DNA of 64,000 nt from Rhodocyclaceae bacterium (GTDB lineage: Bacteria; Pseudomonadota; Gammaproteobacteria; Burkholderiales; Rhodocyclaceae), in the NCBI GenBank assembly GCA_019455325.1, contig JACFMQ010000003.1, positions 124,001 through 188,000 on the forward strand, in the 5' to 3' direction. Shown piece by piece: positions 24,322 through 33,461 of the stretch (positions are counted from its first letter, which is position 1; each line of letters begins with the position of its first letter). A program made the translations under genes and the position numbers. The notes beneath the pieces are model-generated. The model made no database searches, had not been told where the DNA came from, and worked only from the letters and a program-made list of their open reading frames with translations.

Positions 24322-26172
24322 TCAGGCCACCTCCGCGATACTTTCTACCTCACCGGCCAGCTTCTTCGTAAAACGACTCTCGGAATGAGCGGTCAGCAGA
24401 AGCTCCTGCGTGGCCCGGGTCATAGCCACATACAGAACCCTCGCCTCCTCCGCTTCCGGCACCCTTGCACAGGGCATGGCCCCCAGGTCCGGAATGACCA
24501 CGCATTGAAACTCAAGCCCCTTGCTGGAATGCATGGTCATGATCTGGACGCCATCCTTGGCATTCGTGGCGTCGGCATCGGCGACGGCCACGCCGCCCTT
24601 TTCAAGCGCCGCTCGGATGGACGTCACCTGGTTGTTGTAGCGACAGAGGACCGCCATGCATGAAAGCGGGGCACCTTCTTTGGCACGTTTCTTCAGCCAG
24701 GCCGCCACTGCGCTCGTTTCTTCTTCAAAATTCCGGAAGCGCTTCAATGCTGGCCGCGGACCGTGCCGCAAGCCGCTGGCGGGACGAACGACCGGAATAT
24801 CCTCGGTCGCAGACGATTCGTCGAGATATTCGCCGACGAACCGGAATGCGAGATCGAGAGCCTCCGCCGTATTGCGGTAGTTCACCTTGAAAATGGTGCT
24901 GCGCCGACCGGGAACCTTGATCCCGACGCTTGCCCAAGATTTCGGTTTGTTGCGCTTGTAAATGCCCTGAACGTCGTCGTAGGCCAGCAGCAGAGAGTCG
25001 GTGGCGGGGTCGAGCATCTGGACGACGAGCTTGAACCAATCAGGCTCGAAATCGTGGCCTTCGTCGATGAGAATCGCGGAATACTGGGCCTTGGGAACGC
25101 GGCCCGAATCGACGCCAGTAATGACGGCCTTGACCTGAAGGTCGAAGGTTTTCTCACCCCCCCCACCTACGGCCGAAAGATCGAGCTGGTAGAGATCGCA
25201 CATGTCCTTGCACCAACCGTGAAAATGGCGGATGTGCACGTTGTCACCGACGCCCCGCTGTTGCAGCAGCGAGCGTAGCCTGCCTGCGAGCGTTTTGTTG
25301 AAGCACAGGACAAGGATCGGTTTGTCGAGGCCCGAGCGGGCCAGGTGGAGGCAACGGTAGGCGAGGATCATGGTCTTGCCGGAACCGGCGACGCCATGAA
25401 TCAGCCGATGCCCATCGCCCAGATCGCGGGCGAACTTCTCCTGCTCGGCATCCATCACCCTGACCAGGTCGGGGATGGTTTCGGCAACCTCCGCCTGCGG
25501 TCCGGCCTCTACCGGCGTCGAAGAACTGAACAACGCTCCCTGCTCGACTCGAATCTCCGGAAACAGATGCCAGCGAATGCGATCGATCCGGGACAGCGAC
25601 AGCGCTTTGCCAAAATGATAGTTGAACATCCCCCACAGACGCTGCTGGAACGCCTCCGCGTCGACGCTCTCCTTCATCTCGTCGCTGCAAATTACCTTGT
25701 CCGGAGGAATCGCCTGATCGATCCGATGCTCGACGAACTGCCGGCGCGAGATGTTCGTGAGAACCACGCCATAGCCCCACGGAAACAGCAGATGTCCCTT
25801 GTAGCGACCTTCCTCCTGCTCGACCAGGAAAGGGTCTCTTTCGAGCAGGCTAGTGATTGCCAATGCATAACTTCGAGCCTGTTCGAGCGGATTGGCATCA
25901 TGCCTGATGCCCCGCTCCGTCAACAATTCGACGGTCTGGCGGTCAATGTTGCGCAGGGTATCAAGCTTCCAATCCTTGACCTCAAGGACCAAGATGCCCC
26001 GACCGGGATGGAGAACGACGAAGTCGGGCCGGAGCTGCTTGGGGCCGATCGGAACGTTGAACCAGCAGTGATAATCGTTCTCGAGCTTGGTGAGCAGCCG
26101 GGAAGCGAACAGACGCTCGCCTACCGTCATCTTGACGTGTTTCAGGTGCGGTGATGGGAGAAGGATCGCCAT
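24322..26172 (-). CDS. NERD-domain superfamily I (UvrD/Rep-like) helicase
   Basis: A 616-residue protein. The N-terminal NERD nuclease-related domain (residues about 10-130) contains GERLFASRLLTKLEND, LRPDFVVLHPGRGILVLEVKDWK and an alternating acidic/Lys core like the restriction-endonuclease fold. The helicase part follows: Walker A HGVAGSGKTMILAYR, the Q-like AEQEKFAR, Walker B SAILIDEGHDFEPDWF, YRNTAEAL, VQIMTMHSSKGLEFQCVV and VLYVAMTRATQELLLT. The start at 26172 begins at MAILLPSPHLKHVKMTVGER; an in-frame ATG at 26250 would add a poorly conserved leader. Composition is less GC-rich than its neighbours. It acts in DNA processing, possibly defence. Confidence 0.85.
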   Translation of the reverse strand: MAILLPSPHLKHVKMTVGERLFASRLLTKLENDYHCWFNVPIGPKQLRPDFVVLHPGRGILVLEVKDWKLDTLRNIDRQTVELLTERGIRHDANPLEQARSYALAITSLLERDPFLVEQEEGRYKGHLLFPWGYGVVLTNISRRQFVEHRIDQAIPPDKVICSDEMKESVDAEAFQQRLWGMFNYHFGKALSLSRIDRIRWHLFPEIRVEQGALFSSSTPVEAGPQAEVAETIPDLVRVMDAEQEKFARDLGDGHRLIHGVAGSGKTMILAYRCLHLARSGLDKPILVLCFNKTLAGRLRSLLQQRGVGDNVHIRHFHGWCKDMCDLYQLDLSAVGGGGEKTFDLQVKAVITGVDSGRVPKAQYSAILIDEGHDFEPDWFKLVVQMLDPATDSLLLAYDDVQGIYKRNKPKSWASVGIKVPGRRSTIFKVNYRNTAEALDLAFRFVGEYLDESSATEDIPVVRPASGLRHGPRPALKRFRNFEEETSAVAAWLKKRAKEGAPLSCMAVLCRYNNQVTSIRAALEKGGVAVADADATNAKDGVQIMTMHSSKGLEFQCVVIPDLGAMPCARVPEAEEARVLYVAMTRATQELLLTAHSESRFTKKLAGEVESIAEVA

Positions 26173-26357
26173 ATTTTCGAGCCGGGAAAGCAGTAAATCG
26201 TCTAACAGCGCCCCAAATTGTATGTCGCACACGCACCGAGAGCTATCCATTCTTCATGGACGCTGAGACGACGAACCGTTTGCGGCACGCGCCGCTTCCG
26301 GAACAAAGAGGCTGGCGTCGATCACCGCGGTATTCCGGCTCTCCTCCGATGCTTTGA

Positions 26358-26363
26358 TAGAAT
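26358..26363 (+). promoter_or_regulatory. -10 element (TAGAAT) before metG
   Basis: TAGAAT lies 32 bp before the metG start in a short AT-rich patch. The -35 is not convincing. Confidence 0.45.
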
Positions 26364-26395
26364 TACGCCTCCCCATTCCGGCACGCCCTCCCCCC

Positions 26396-28495
26396 ATGCC
26401 CCGCAAGATCCTCGTCACCTCCGCCCTGCCCTACGCCAACGGCGCCATCCACCTCGGCCACCTCGTCGAGTACATCCAGACCGACATCTGGGTGCGCTTC
26501 CAGAAGATGCGCGGCCACGAGTGCTGGTACGTCTGCGCCGACGACACGCACGGCACGCCGATCATGCTGCGCGCCGAGAAGGAGGGCATCACGCCGGAGG
26601 CGCTGATCGAGCGCGTGCACGGCGAGCATGCGCGCGACTTCGCCGGCTTCCACGTCGGCTTCGACAACTACTACACCACGCACTCGCCGGAGACGCGCGC
26701 TTGTGCCGAGGACATCTACGGCCGGCTGCAAACCGCCGGCCTGATCGAGGTGCGCACCATCGAGCAGTACTACGACCCGGTGAAGCAGATGTTCCTGCCG
26801 GACCGCTTCATCAAGGGCGAGTGCCCGAAATGTGGCGCGGCGGACCAGTACGGCGACAATTGCGAGGCCTGCGGCGCCGCCTACACGCCGAACGAGCTGA
26901 AGAACCCGTACTCGGCCGTGTCCGGCGCCAAGCCTGAACTCAGGAACTCGGACCACTATTTCTTCAGGCTCTCCGACGCCAGGTGCCAGTCCTTCCTGCG
27001 CCGCTGGACGCGCGAGGCCGGCCGTCTGCAGGCGGAAGCCTCGAACAAGATGCAGGAGTGGCTGGGCGCCGAAGGCGAACAGAAACTCACCGACTGGGAC
27101 ATCTCGCGCGATGCACCGTACTTCGGTTTCGAGATTCCGGGGGCGCCGGGCAAGTACTTCTACGTCTGGATGGACGCGCCGATCGGCTACATGGGTTCGT
27201 TCAAGAACTTCTGCGGCAGGCAGGGCCTCGACTTCGACGAATGGTTCAGGCCGGATTCGCCGACCGAGCTGTACCACTTCATCGGCAAGGACATCCTCTA
27301 CTTCCACGCGCTGTTCTGGCCGGCCGAGCTGGAGCACGCCGGCTACCGCACGCCGACGGCGATCTTCGCGCACGGCTTCCTGACCGTGGACGGCGCCAAG
27401 ATGTCGAAGTCGCGCGGCACCTTCATCACCGCCGAGAGCTACCTGCAGCAGGGCCTCGACCCGGAATGGCTGCGCTACTACTACGCGGCCAAGCTGAACG
27501 GCACGATGGAGGACATCGACCTCAACCTGGAAGACTTCGTCGCGCGCGTGAATTCCGACCTGGTCGGCAAGTACGTGAACATCGCCAGCCGCTGCGCCGG
27601 CTTCATCGCCAAGAAGTTCGACGGCAGGCTCGGCGGCACCGACGCCGCCTGGCTGCAGCCGCTGCGCGAGGCGGCGGCCGCCATCGCCGACGCCTACGAG
27701 GCACGCGACTTCGGCCGCGCGCTGCGCGAGATCATGGCGCTGGCCGACGCCGCCAACGTCGTCGTGAACGACCGCAAGCCGTGGGAACTGGCCAAGCAGG
27801 AAGGCAGGGAAGCCGAGCTGCACGCCGTCTGCTCGGAGGCGATCGAAGCCTTCCGCCTGCTCACGCTGTACCTGAAGCCGGTGCTGCCGAAGGTGGCCGA
27901 GGCGGTCGAGGCTTTCCTCGGCGTCGCGCCGCTGACCTGGGACGCCGCCGCCACCCCGCTGCCCGCCGGCCACGCGATCGGCGCCTACAGCCACCTGATG
28001 ACGCGCATCGACCCGAAGCAGGTCGCCGCGCTGGTCGAAGCCAACAGGGAATCGCTGGCCCCGGCGCCCGCCCCCGCGCCGCAGAAGCACGCCGAGAAAC
28101 AGGAGCAAGCCGTGGCCGCAGCCGCCGCTGCCGCGGAAGTTGGCAAATGCAGCGGCCCGCACATCACCATCGACGACTTCATGAAGGTCGACCTGCGCAT
28201 CGCCCGGATCGTCGACGCCGGCCACGTGGAAGGCGCCGAGAAGCTGATCCGCCTGTCGCTCGACATCGGCGAAGAGAAGCCGCGCCAGGTCTTCGCCGGC
28301 ATCAAGTCGGCCTACGACCCGGCGGCGCTGGTCGGGCGGCTGACGGTGATGGTCGCCAACCTGGCGCCGCGCAAGATGAAGTTCGGCATGAGCGAAGGCA
28401 TGGTGCTCGCCGCCTCCGGCGCCGACGACAGGAACGGCGGCCTCTACATCCTGTCGCCGGATGCCGGCGCGCAGCCGGGGATGCGCGTCAAATGA
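26396..28495 (+). CDS. metG: Methionyl-tRNA synthetase
   Basis: A 699-residue class I synthetase that charges initiator and elongator tRNA-Met. It starts [22 protein letters not shown], which contains the HIGH-type motif. It carries the zinc ligands [18 protein letters not shown], the KMSKS loop in [12 protein letters not shown], and an anticodon-binding helical domain. After an Ala/Pro/Glu-rich linker (residues about 565-595) comes a C-terminal Trbp111-like dimerisation domain, [26 protein letters not shown]. The start at 26396 fits the conserved N-terminus; 14 codons upstream are open but not conserved. It overlaps the next gene by ATGA. Confidence 0.97.
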   Translation: MPRKILVTSALPYANGAIHLGHLVEYIQTDIWVRFQKMRGHECWYVCADDTHGTPIMLRAEKEGITPEALIERVHGEHARDFAGFHVGFDNYYTTHSPETRACAEDIYGRLQTAGLIEVRTIEQYYDPVKQMFLPDRFIKGECPKCGAADQYGDNCEACGAAYTPNELKNPYSAVSGAKPELRNSDHYFFRLSDARCQSFLRRWTREAGRLQAEASNKMQEWLGAEGEQKLTDWDISRDAPYFGFEIPGAPGKYFYVWMDAPIGYMGSFKNFCGRQGLDFDEWFRPDSPTELYHFIGKDILYFHALFWPAELEHAGYRTPTAIFAHGFLTVDGAKMSKSRGTFITAESYLQQGLDPEWLRYYYAAKLNGTMEDIDLNLEDFVARVNSDLVGKYVNIASRCAGFIAKKFDGRLGGTDAAWLQPLREAAAAIADAYEARDFGRALREIMALADAANVVVNDRKPWELAKQEGREAELHAVCSEAIEAFRLLTLYLKPVLPKVAEAVEAFLGVAPLTWDAAATPLPAGHAIGAYSHLMTRIDPKQVAALVEANRESLAPAPAPAPQKHAEKQEQAVAAAAAAAEVGKCSGPHITIDDFMKVDLRIARIVDAGHVEGAEKLIRLSLDIGEEKPRQVFAGIKSAYDPAALVGRLTVMVANLAPRKMKFGMSEGMVLAASGADDRNGGLYILSPDAGAQPGMRVK

Positions 28496-28779
28496 GCGTG
28501 TTCGACCGGAAGAAGCCCCGCGTCAAACCGCAGCTCACGCTGCGCATCTTCCTCTGGGGTCTGGTCGACGTCGTCGGCATGCTGCTCGTGTCGCTCGGCG
28601 CCGTCCATTTCGTGTACGGACCGGGCCGCATCTTCGCGCGCTTTCCGGGATCGACGGCGGAAGCCGTCGTCGTGCTCGCGGTCGGCGGCGGCATCATGCT
28701 CTGGGCCGCCGGCAACATCCTGCGCGAGATGATGAAGCAGCCGCACCTCGGCGACTACGGCAACGACGACGCGCGCTAG
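28492..28779 (+). CDS. Small two-helix inner-membrane protein of unknown function
   Basis: A 95-residue protein coupled to metG by an ATGA overlap. A basic N-terminus ([17 protein letters not shown]) is followed by two membrane helices, about residues 20-42 ([23 protein letters not shown]) and 58-76 ([19 protein letters not shown]). A short amphipathic, acidic tail ends the protein. No family was recognised. The position behind metG looks conserved-operon-like, but no functional link is visible. Confidence 0.75.
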   Translation: MSVFDRKKPRVKPQLTLRIFLWGLVDVVGMLLVSLGAVHFVYGPGRIFARFPGSTAEAVVVLAVGGGIMLWAAGNILREMMKQPHLGDYGNDDAR

Positions 28780-28804
28780 AATCCCCCCATCGACCGGGGG
28801 GAGG
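28777..28804 (+). promoter_or_regulatory. Start-site region of the carbonic anhydrase gene: -10 and ribosome-binding-site hairpin
   Basis: A TAGAAT -10-like hexamer (28777-28782) is followed at once by CCCCCC (28783-28788), which can pair with GGGGGG (28796-28801) across a 7-nt loop. The G-run forms part of the GGGGGGAGG ribosome-binding site, 5 nt before the ATG at 28810. Folding would mask the ribosome-binding site. Confidence 0.45.
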
Positions 28805-28809
28805 CAGTC

Positions 28810-29889
28810 ATGGCGCACACCATCCACAGCAAACCGATCGCCGAACGCATCGACTGGCTGTTCGGCCGCGCCCGCGACTACTCGGCGCAGTTCGCCAGCC
28901 CGGAGAACTGGCTGGCGCGCGAGCGCTATCTCGCCCGCCACCCGACCGCCATCGCCGTCCTCAAGTGCATGGACGGCCGCATCAACATCCCGGTGGCGAC
29001 GCAGACGCCGCTCGGCATCATCCAGCCCTTCCGCAACCTCGGCGGCATCTTCGACCTCGGCTGGCCGCACCTCGGCGAGGTGCTCGCCGGCTACGTGCAG
29101 CGCTGCGTGCGCGAGGGCCGGCGCGTGCTGTTCGTCGTCACCTACCATTTCTCGCGCGGCGACGCGCGCCGCGGCTGCGCCGGCTTCGGCCACGACACCG
29201 AGGCGGCGAAGGCGCACACCCTGCGCATCAAGGCGCAGATCGAATCGGTCTTCGGCCGCGCGCACAGCACCGTCTATCCGCTCGTCTGCGGCTTCGAGAC
29301 CGACGAGGACGCACTGCTGGTGCACGGCGACGGCGGCGACACGCTCGACCTCGCCGCGCTCGCCCCGGCAGACGCGGATTCGCTGCCGCGCCGGCTCGGC
29401 GCCTTGCTGCCGGACATGCCCGAGCGCATCCGCGACGACCTGCTGCCGCTGCTCGCCGGCAACCTGCGGCACATCGACGAAGTGCGGCGCACGCAGCGCG
29501 AAGCGGAGATCGAGCACCGCGAATGGATGATCTGCATCGGCCGCGGCTTCGACTTCCTGCACATGCCCAACCTGGCGCTGATCGTCGGCCCCTACAGCCC
29601 GGAGCTGGCCGAGCCGGTGGCGCGCGCGGCCGGCATCATCGAGGCCAACATGCGCGCCGGGCGCATCCCGGACGACGGCTTCCTGCTGCTCGCTTCGGTG
29701 CCCTACGAGGAAATCGGCATGGACCGCGCCCGCGCCGAGCTGAAATCGCGCTTTCTCGCCGACTTCTCGGCCGGCGTCATCGCCGCCGGCCAGCCGGCGC
29801 TGGCGCGGAAGATGCACGTGCGCACGGCGGTGCTCGACTGGCGCTCGCGGCGCCTGGAGCAGATCGGCGCCGATAGCGCGGCTCAGTAG
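28810..29889 (+). CDS. Orphan CsoSCA-like carbonic anhydrase
   Basis: A 359-residue soluble protein resembling the catalytic region of the carboxysome shell carbonic anhydrase CsoS3/CsoSCA. The zinc-site residues appear in order: Cys53-x-Asp55-x-Arg57 in VLKCMDGRINIPV, His113 in FVVTYHFSRGDAR and Cys123 in RRGCAGFGHDTEAA. The 10-residue spacing between His and second Cys matches CsoSCA, not classical beta enzymes (H-x2-C). Family context such as YPLVCGFETDEDALLVHG follows. It lacks the long carboxysomal N-terminal domain, and no Rubisco or shell genes are nearby. It lies 0.6 kb from the convergent end of the DAB cluster, suggesting bicarbonate/CO2 interconversion as a shared theme. Confidence 0.7.
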   Translation: MAHTIHSKPIAERIDWLFGRARDYSAQFASPENWLARERYLARHPTAIAVLKCMDGRINIPVATQTPLGIIQPFRNLGGIFDLGWPHLGEVLAGYVQRCVREGRRVLFVVTYHFSRGDARRGCAGFGHDTEAAKAHTLRIKAQIESVFGRAHSTVYPLVCGFETDEDALLVHGDGGDTLDLAALAPADADSLPRRLGALLPDMPERIRDDLLPLLAGNLRHIDEVRRTQREAEIEHREWMICIGRGFDFLHMPNLALIVGPYSPELAEPVARAAGIIEANMRAGRIPDDGFLLLASVPYEEIGMDRARAELKSRFLADFSAGVIAAGQPALARKMHVRTAVLDWRSRRLEQIGADSAAQ

Positions 29890-29984
29890 TGCCGGTCGTC
29901 GTCGCCGGCGTCGTCGCCGCCCTTGCGGCGGGAGAACATGGCGACGATGACGATCACCACCGGCACGATCGTCGCGAGCAGCAT
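29883..29984 (-). CDS. Possible 33-residue single-helix membrane protein
   Basis: On the minus strand a short frame encodes one strongly hydrophobic helix (LLATIVPVVIVIVAMF) followed by SRRKGGDDAGDDDRHY, a positive-inside stop and acidic tail. The TGA stop overlaps the 3' end of the carbonic anhydrase gene. A GGAGG lies before an in-frame CTG five codons upstream of the ATG, so the true start may be non-ATG. The very biased composition fits a real small membrane peptide, but this is unproven. Confidence 0.4.
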   Translation of the reverse strand: MLLATIVPVVIVIVAMFSRRKGGDDAGDDDRHY

Positions 29985-30035
29985 CAGATCCAGACCCAGG
30001 GCAAACCTCCGCCGTCAAACCGCGGCCTTGCGGCC

Positions 30036-30064
30036 AAGAAAAAAACGCCCCGCGGGGCGGGGCG
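30036..30064 (-). terminator. Minus-strand intrinsic terminator
   Basis: Read on the minus strand, CGCCCC (from 30064 to 30059) pairs with GGGGCG (30051-30046) across a 7-nt GC loop. Seven T residues follow, then CTTGG. It lies beyond the 3' end of the leftward DAB cluster and could end that transcript after it crosses the opposing RHH gene. Confidence 0.6.
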
Positions 30065-30179
30065 CAATGACCTGGTGCCAGGACGGCGTCGCAAGGCATG
30101 GCGCCTGCCGGCCGACAGATCGAGCGTACGCAACAACACTAAACCGTCGTCTATTCTATTTAAAACGCGTTCGACTGCA

Positions 30180-30198
30180 ATTTGAATTTAGTTCAAAT
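30180..30198. promoter_or_regulatory. AT-rich inverted repeat before the RHH gene
   Basis: ATTTGAA (30180-30186) and TTCAAAT (30192-30198) form a perfect 7-bp inverted repeat with a 5-nt spacer, 9 nt before the start at 30208. It sits in a ~60-bp AT-rich patch, unusual here, that probably includes the promoter. It may be the RHH protein's own operator. Confidence 0.5.
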
Positions 30199-30207
30199 GA
30201 AATTACA

Positions 30208-30477
30208 ATGAGCGCCTTGAACCCTCGCGGACGCGCCGCCGAGGGAGAAACACCGGAAGAAAAGGAGGGCCGCATGGAAAGCCGGACCGCAAGACTCACC
30301 ATCCTGATCGACCCGCGCAAGAAGAAGATCTTCGAGGAAATCTGCGCCGCCCACGACCTGACCCCGTCGCAGGTCGTACGCAAGCTGATCCGCCAATACA
30401 TCGTCGACAACGCCGAAGGCCGCGAGCTGCCGGACTGGCTGACCGCGCGCGGCGCGCGCGGCGACGGCGACGCCTGA
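30208..30477 (+). CDS. Ribbon-helix-helix (CopG/Arc-like) DNA-binding protein
   Basis: An 89-residue protein. Residues about 23-70 form a ribbon-helix-helix domain: the strand RTARLTILIDPRKKKIFEEICAAH, then DLTPSQVVRKLIRQYIVDNAEG. The N-terminal 22 residues are charged and probably disordered. An in-frame ATG at 30274 (MESRTARLT) preceded by AAGGAGG is an equally good start and would give a 67-residue core protein. There is no toxin partner downstream; the next gene is convergent. It may regulate itself or the neighbouring carbon-uptake genes. Confidence 0.75.
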   Translation: MSALNPRGRAAEGETPEEKEGRMESRTARLTILIDPRKKKIFEEICAAHDLTPSQVVRKLIRQYIVDNAEGRELPDWLTARGARGDGDA

Positions 30478-30484
30478 ATCCGGC

Positions 30485-31948
30485 TCAGGACAGGCGCGCC
30501 GCCCAGGCCTCCGCCGCCGGCCGGATGGTTTCCAGCAGACCGGCCGGCCACAGTCCGAAACCGACGATCAGCGCGGCGAAGACCAGCGCCGCCGCCAGCT
30601 CCCGTTGCGTCAGGTCGTCCGCCTCGGCCGCCGGCCCGGCGCGCAGCGGCCCGAAAAAGGCGGCGCGATAGGGCGCGAGAAACGCCGCGGCGCCGACCAC
30701 CATGCCGAACAGCGCGGCCAGCGCCGCGCCCGCGTGCTCCGGCAGCGCCGCGACGATGATCAGGAACTCGGCGGGAAAGCCGATGGTCCCCGGCAGACCG
30801 ATGCCGGCCAGCCCGAACAGCAGGAAGCAGCCGGCCAGCCGCGGCAGCCGCTGGCGCAGCCCGGAAAGCGCCGCCAGGTCGCAGGTGCCGAGCCGCCGCT
30901 GCAGCCCCCCGAGCAAAAGGAAGCCGCCGCCCGTCGCCAGCGTCAGCGTCAGCATCAGAAGCACCGCGCCCTGCGCGCCGGCGACCGAGAACGAGGCCAG
31001 CCCGAGCACCGCCAGCCCGGCGTGCGAGACGCCGCCGTAGGCCAGCACGCCGCGCAGGTTGCTCTGTGCCAGCGCCGCCACCGCGCCGTAGAGGATGGCC
31101 ACCGTGCCCAGCCCGGCGAGCAGCCAGTGCAGATCGCGCACGGCCAGCGGCGAGAGCGGCAGCGCCAGCCGCAGCAGGCCGTAGGCGCCGAGCTTGAGGC
31201 CGACGAGCAGCGCCGTCACCGTCGCCGGCGCGCCGAGGGCCAGCGACGGCAGCCAGGTGTGCAGCGGCACGAACGGCACCTTGACGCCGAAGCCGACGAG
31301 AAAGAGCAGCAGTGCCGCCAGTTGCACGCCGTAGGGCAGCGCCGCCGGGTCGGCGGCGAGCAGCGCCGGCAGGTCGAAGCCGCCGCCGTGGGCGCCGACC
31401 AGGAGCAGCGCGAAAAGCAACGGCACGCCGCCGGCGAGCATGATCAGGAAATAGCGCACCGCCGCCGCGCGGCCGGCCGCATCCAGCCCCCACAGTCCGA
31501 TCAGGAAGTAAAGCGGGAGCAGCGTCAGCTCCCAGAAGACGAAGAAGAGCAGCGTGTCGAGCGCGCAGAAGACGCCCAGCGTCGCCCCTTCCAGCGCCAG
31601 CAGCAGCCCGTAGTACAGCCCCGGCGCCGGCCGCGGCGCGCGCGCGCCGGCGAGCATGGCAGCGGCGAAGAGCAGCGCCGTCGCCGGCAGGAAGAAGAGC
31701 GACAGCCCGTCCACGCCGACGTGGTAATGCACGCCGATGCCGGGAACCCACAGGCGTTTCTCGACCAGTTGAAAATCGCCGCGCGCCGGATCGAACAGCG
31801 CCACGGCGGCAAGCGCGGCGAGCAGCGTCGCGGCGGCGACGGCAAGCGCCAGGCCGCGCGCGCCGTCCTTGCGGGCGAGCAGCAGGCAGCCGGCGGCGCC
31901 GGCGAAGGGCAGCGCCAGCAGCAGGCCGAGGATCGGGAAGTCGGCCAT
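30485..31948 (-). CDS. NuoM-like proton-translocating subunit of the DAB cluster (third M-type copy)
   Basis: A 487-residue polytopic membrane protein of the Proton_antipo_M family with about 14 helices. The functional residues of NuoM are kept: Glu in LFFVFWELTLLPLYFLIG, Lys in GFGVKVPFVPLHTWLPSLALGAP, and Lys in LLVGLKLGAYGLLR. It is the last gene of the leftward cluster, 1 nt after the previous gene. No other complex I subunits (NuoA-K, N) are nearby, so it is unlikely to belong to respiratory complex I. Linkage to DabA suggests proton-coupled inorganic carbon uptake. Confidence 0.85.
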   Translation of the reverse strand: MADFPILGLLLALPFAGAAGCLLLARKDGARGLALAVAAATLLAALAAVALFDPARGDFQLVEKRLWVPGIGVHYHVGVDGLSLFFLPATALLFAAAMLAGARAPRPAPGLYYGLLLALEGATLGVFCALDTLLFFVFWELTLLPLYFLIGLWGLDAAGRAAAVRYFLIMLAGGVPLLFALLLVGAHGGGFDLPALLAADPAALPYGVQLAALLLFLVGFGVKVPFVPLHTWLPSLALGAPATVTALLVGLKLGAYGLLRLALPLSPLAVRDLHWLLAGLGTVAILYGAVAALAQSNLRGVLAYGGVSHAGLAVLGLASFSVAGAQGAVLLMLTLTLATGGGFLLLGGLQRRLGTCDLAALSGLRQRLPRLAGCFLLFGLAGIGLPGTIGFPAEFLIIVAALPEHAGAALAALFGMVVGAAAFLAPYRAAFFGPLRAGPAAEADDLTQRELAAALVFAALIVGFGLWPAGLLETIRPAAEAWAARLS

Positions 31949-31949
31949 C

Positions 31950-33461
31950 CTAGCCGCCCCCGAAGCGCGCGGCGGCCGCCCGCGTCGCCGCCTCGGTCAG
32001 GTGCAGCCAGGGCTCGGGCAGGAAGCCGGCGGCCAGCAGCACGAACAGCGTCAGGCCGCCGAGCAGATACTCCATCGGCCGCACGCGTTCCACCGCCGTG
32101 CGTTCGCCGCCCTCCGGCGCCGGCGCCAGGAAGGCGCGCTGGAAGGCCCAGAGCAGGAAGCCGGCGGCGGCCACGTTGCCGAGCGCGGCGGCCACCGTCG
32201 GCAAGGCGCCGAAGGTGCCGATGGCCGCCTCCAGCACCAGGTGCGCGGCGTCGAAGCCGGGCGTGCCGGGCATGCCGACGATGGAGAAGCCGCCGATCAG
32301 GAAGGCGATGGCGATGAACGGGATGCGCTCGAACAGCCCGCCCAGCTCGGCGAGCTCGGCGGTGCGCGTGCGCCGGAAGACGAAGGCGACCATCAGCAGC
32401 AGCACGGTCGCCGCGAAGCCGAAGTTCACCGCCAGCAGCAGCGCCCCCTGCACGCCGAGCGGATGCAGCGTGAACAGGCCGATGACGATCAGGCTGGTGT
32501 GGCTGACCACGGCGAAGGCGAGCAGCCGGCGCAGATTGGTCTGCAAGAGCGCCAGCGCCGCCGTGAAGAAGACGCCGGTGCCGGCGAAGGCGACGACGTA
32601 GGGCTGCCAGTCGAGCACCGCGTCCGGCGTCAGCGGCAGCACGTAGCGCACCATGCCGTAGATGCCGACCTTGATGCCGAGGAGCAGCGTCGGCGCAACG
32701 GCGATGCTGCCGTGCTGCGCCATGTCCGGCAGCCAGCCGTGCAGCGGGAAGAGCGGCGTGCGCACGGCCAGCCCGTAGAAGAGCAGGAAGAAGGCGGCCG
32801 CCTGGAACTTGCCGAGCGGCGGCGTCAGCGCCAGGTCGAAGAGGTCGAAGCTCCACAGGCCGCCGGTGGCGTCGGCGTGCCCCCAGGCGAGCACGAGCAC
32901 GCCGCCGGCGAAGAGCAGCCAGCCGAAGCCCTGATACTGCAGGAAGCGCGAGAAGGCGAGGTCGCCGGCGTCGCCGGCCGCCCAGACGCGCAGCAGGTAG
33001 GCGACGAGCGCCAGCTCGAAGGCCGAGGCGACGGCGAACCAGAGCAGGTTCACGGTGACCAGCATGCTCATCAGCGCCGCCTGCGCCAGCAGCACGACGA
33101 CGAGCAGCGAGGCGTGGCGCATCTTCTCGCGCACCAGCTCGTAGAGCGACAGCAGGAGGCCGATCAGCGCCGTCACCAGCACGAAGAACACGGTCACGCC
33201 GTCGGCGCCGGTGTGGTAGAGCAGCCAGTCGGCGCGCTCGGCGAACTGCAAGGCCGGCGACGCGGCGTCGAGGCCGCGGTAGAGGGCGATGGCGAGCGCC
33301 AGTTCGGCGAGGAAGAAGCAGCGCGCCAGCGCCACCGCCCACGGCCGCCGGCGCAGCGCCTGCAGCAGCAAGGCGCCGCACAGCGGCAGCGCCTGCAAAA
33401 GCGCCAGCAGCGGCAGGGCGGCGTGCCGGCTCCAGTGCAGTTCTTCGAGCAGGATAGACAT
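31950..33461 (-). CDS. NuoM-like proton-translocating subunit of the DAB cluster (second M-type copy)
   Basis: A 503-residue Proton_antipo_M protein. A conserved Glu lies in FAVASAFELALVAYLL. The first lysine position is replaced by Arg (YGLAVRTPLFPLHGWLPDMAQHG), while the second is kept (LLLGIKVGIYGMVR). This substitution separates it from its two NuoM-like neighbours and from canonical NuoM. Its ATG overlaps the stop of the NuoL-like gene upstream. It is probably a membrane partner in the same complex. Confidence 0.85.
   Translation of the reverse strand: MSILLEELHWSRHAALPLLALLQALPLCGALLLQALRRRPWAVALARCFFLAELALAIALYRGLDAASPALQFAERADWLLYHTGADGVTVFFVLVTALIGLLLSLYELVREKMRHASLLVVVLLAQAALMSMLVTVNLLWFAVASAFELALVAYLLRVWAAGDAGDLAFSRFLQYQGFGWLLFAGGVLVLAWGHADATGGLWSFDLFDLALTPPLGKFQAAAFFLLFYGLAVRTPLFPLHGWLPDMAQHGSIAVAPTLLLGIKVGIYGMVRYVLPLTPDAVLDWQPYVVAFAGTGVFFTAALALLQTNLRRLLAFAVVSHTSLIVIGLFTLHPLGVQGALLLAVNFGFAATVLLLMVAFVFRRTRTAELAELGGLFERIPFIAIAFLIGGFSIVGMPGTPGFDAAHLVLEAAIGTFGALPTVAAALGNVAAAGFLLWAFQRAFLAPAPEGGERTAVERVRPMEYLLGGLTLFVLLAAGFLPEPWLHLTEAATRAAAARFGGG

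Noticed and set aside
26255-26327. Minus-strand fragment reading [20 protein letters not shown] before metG, resembling a PIN-toxin N-terminus
   Set aside because: Only 23 codons, a single weak VIDAS match and no further PIN residues; chance similarity cannot be excluded.
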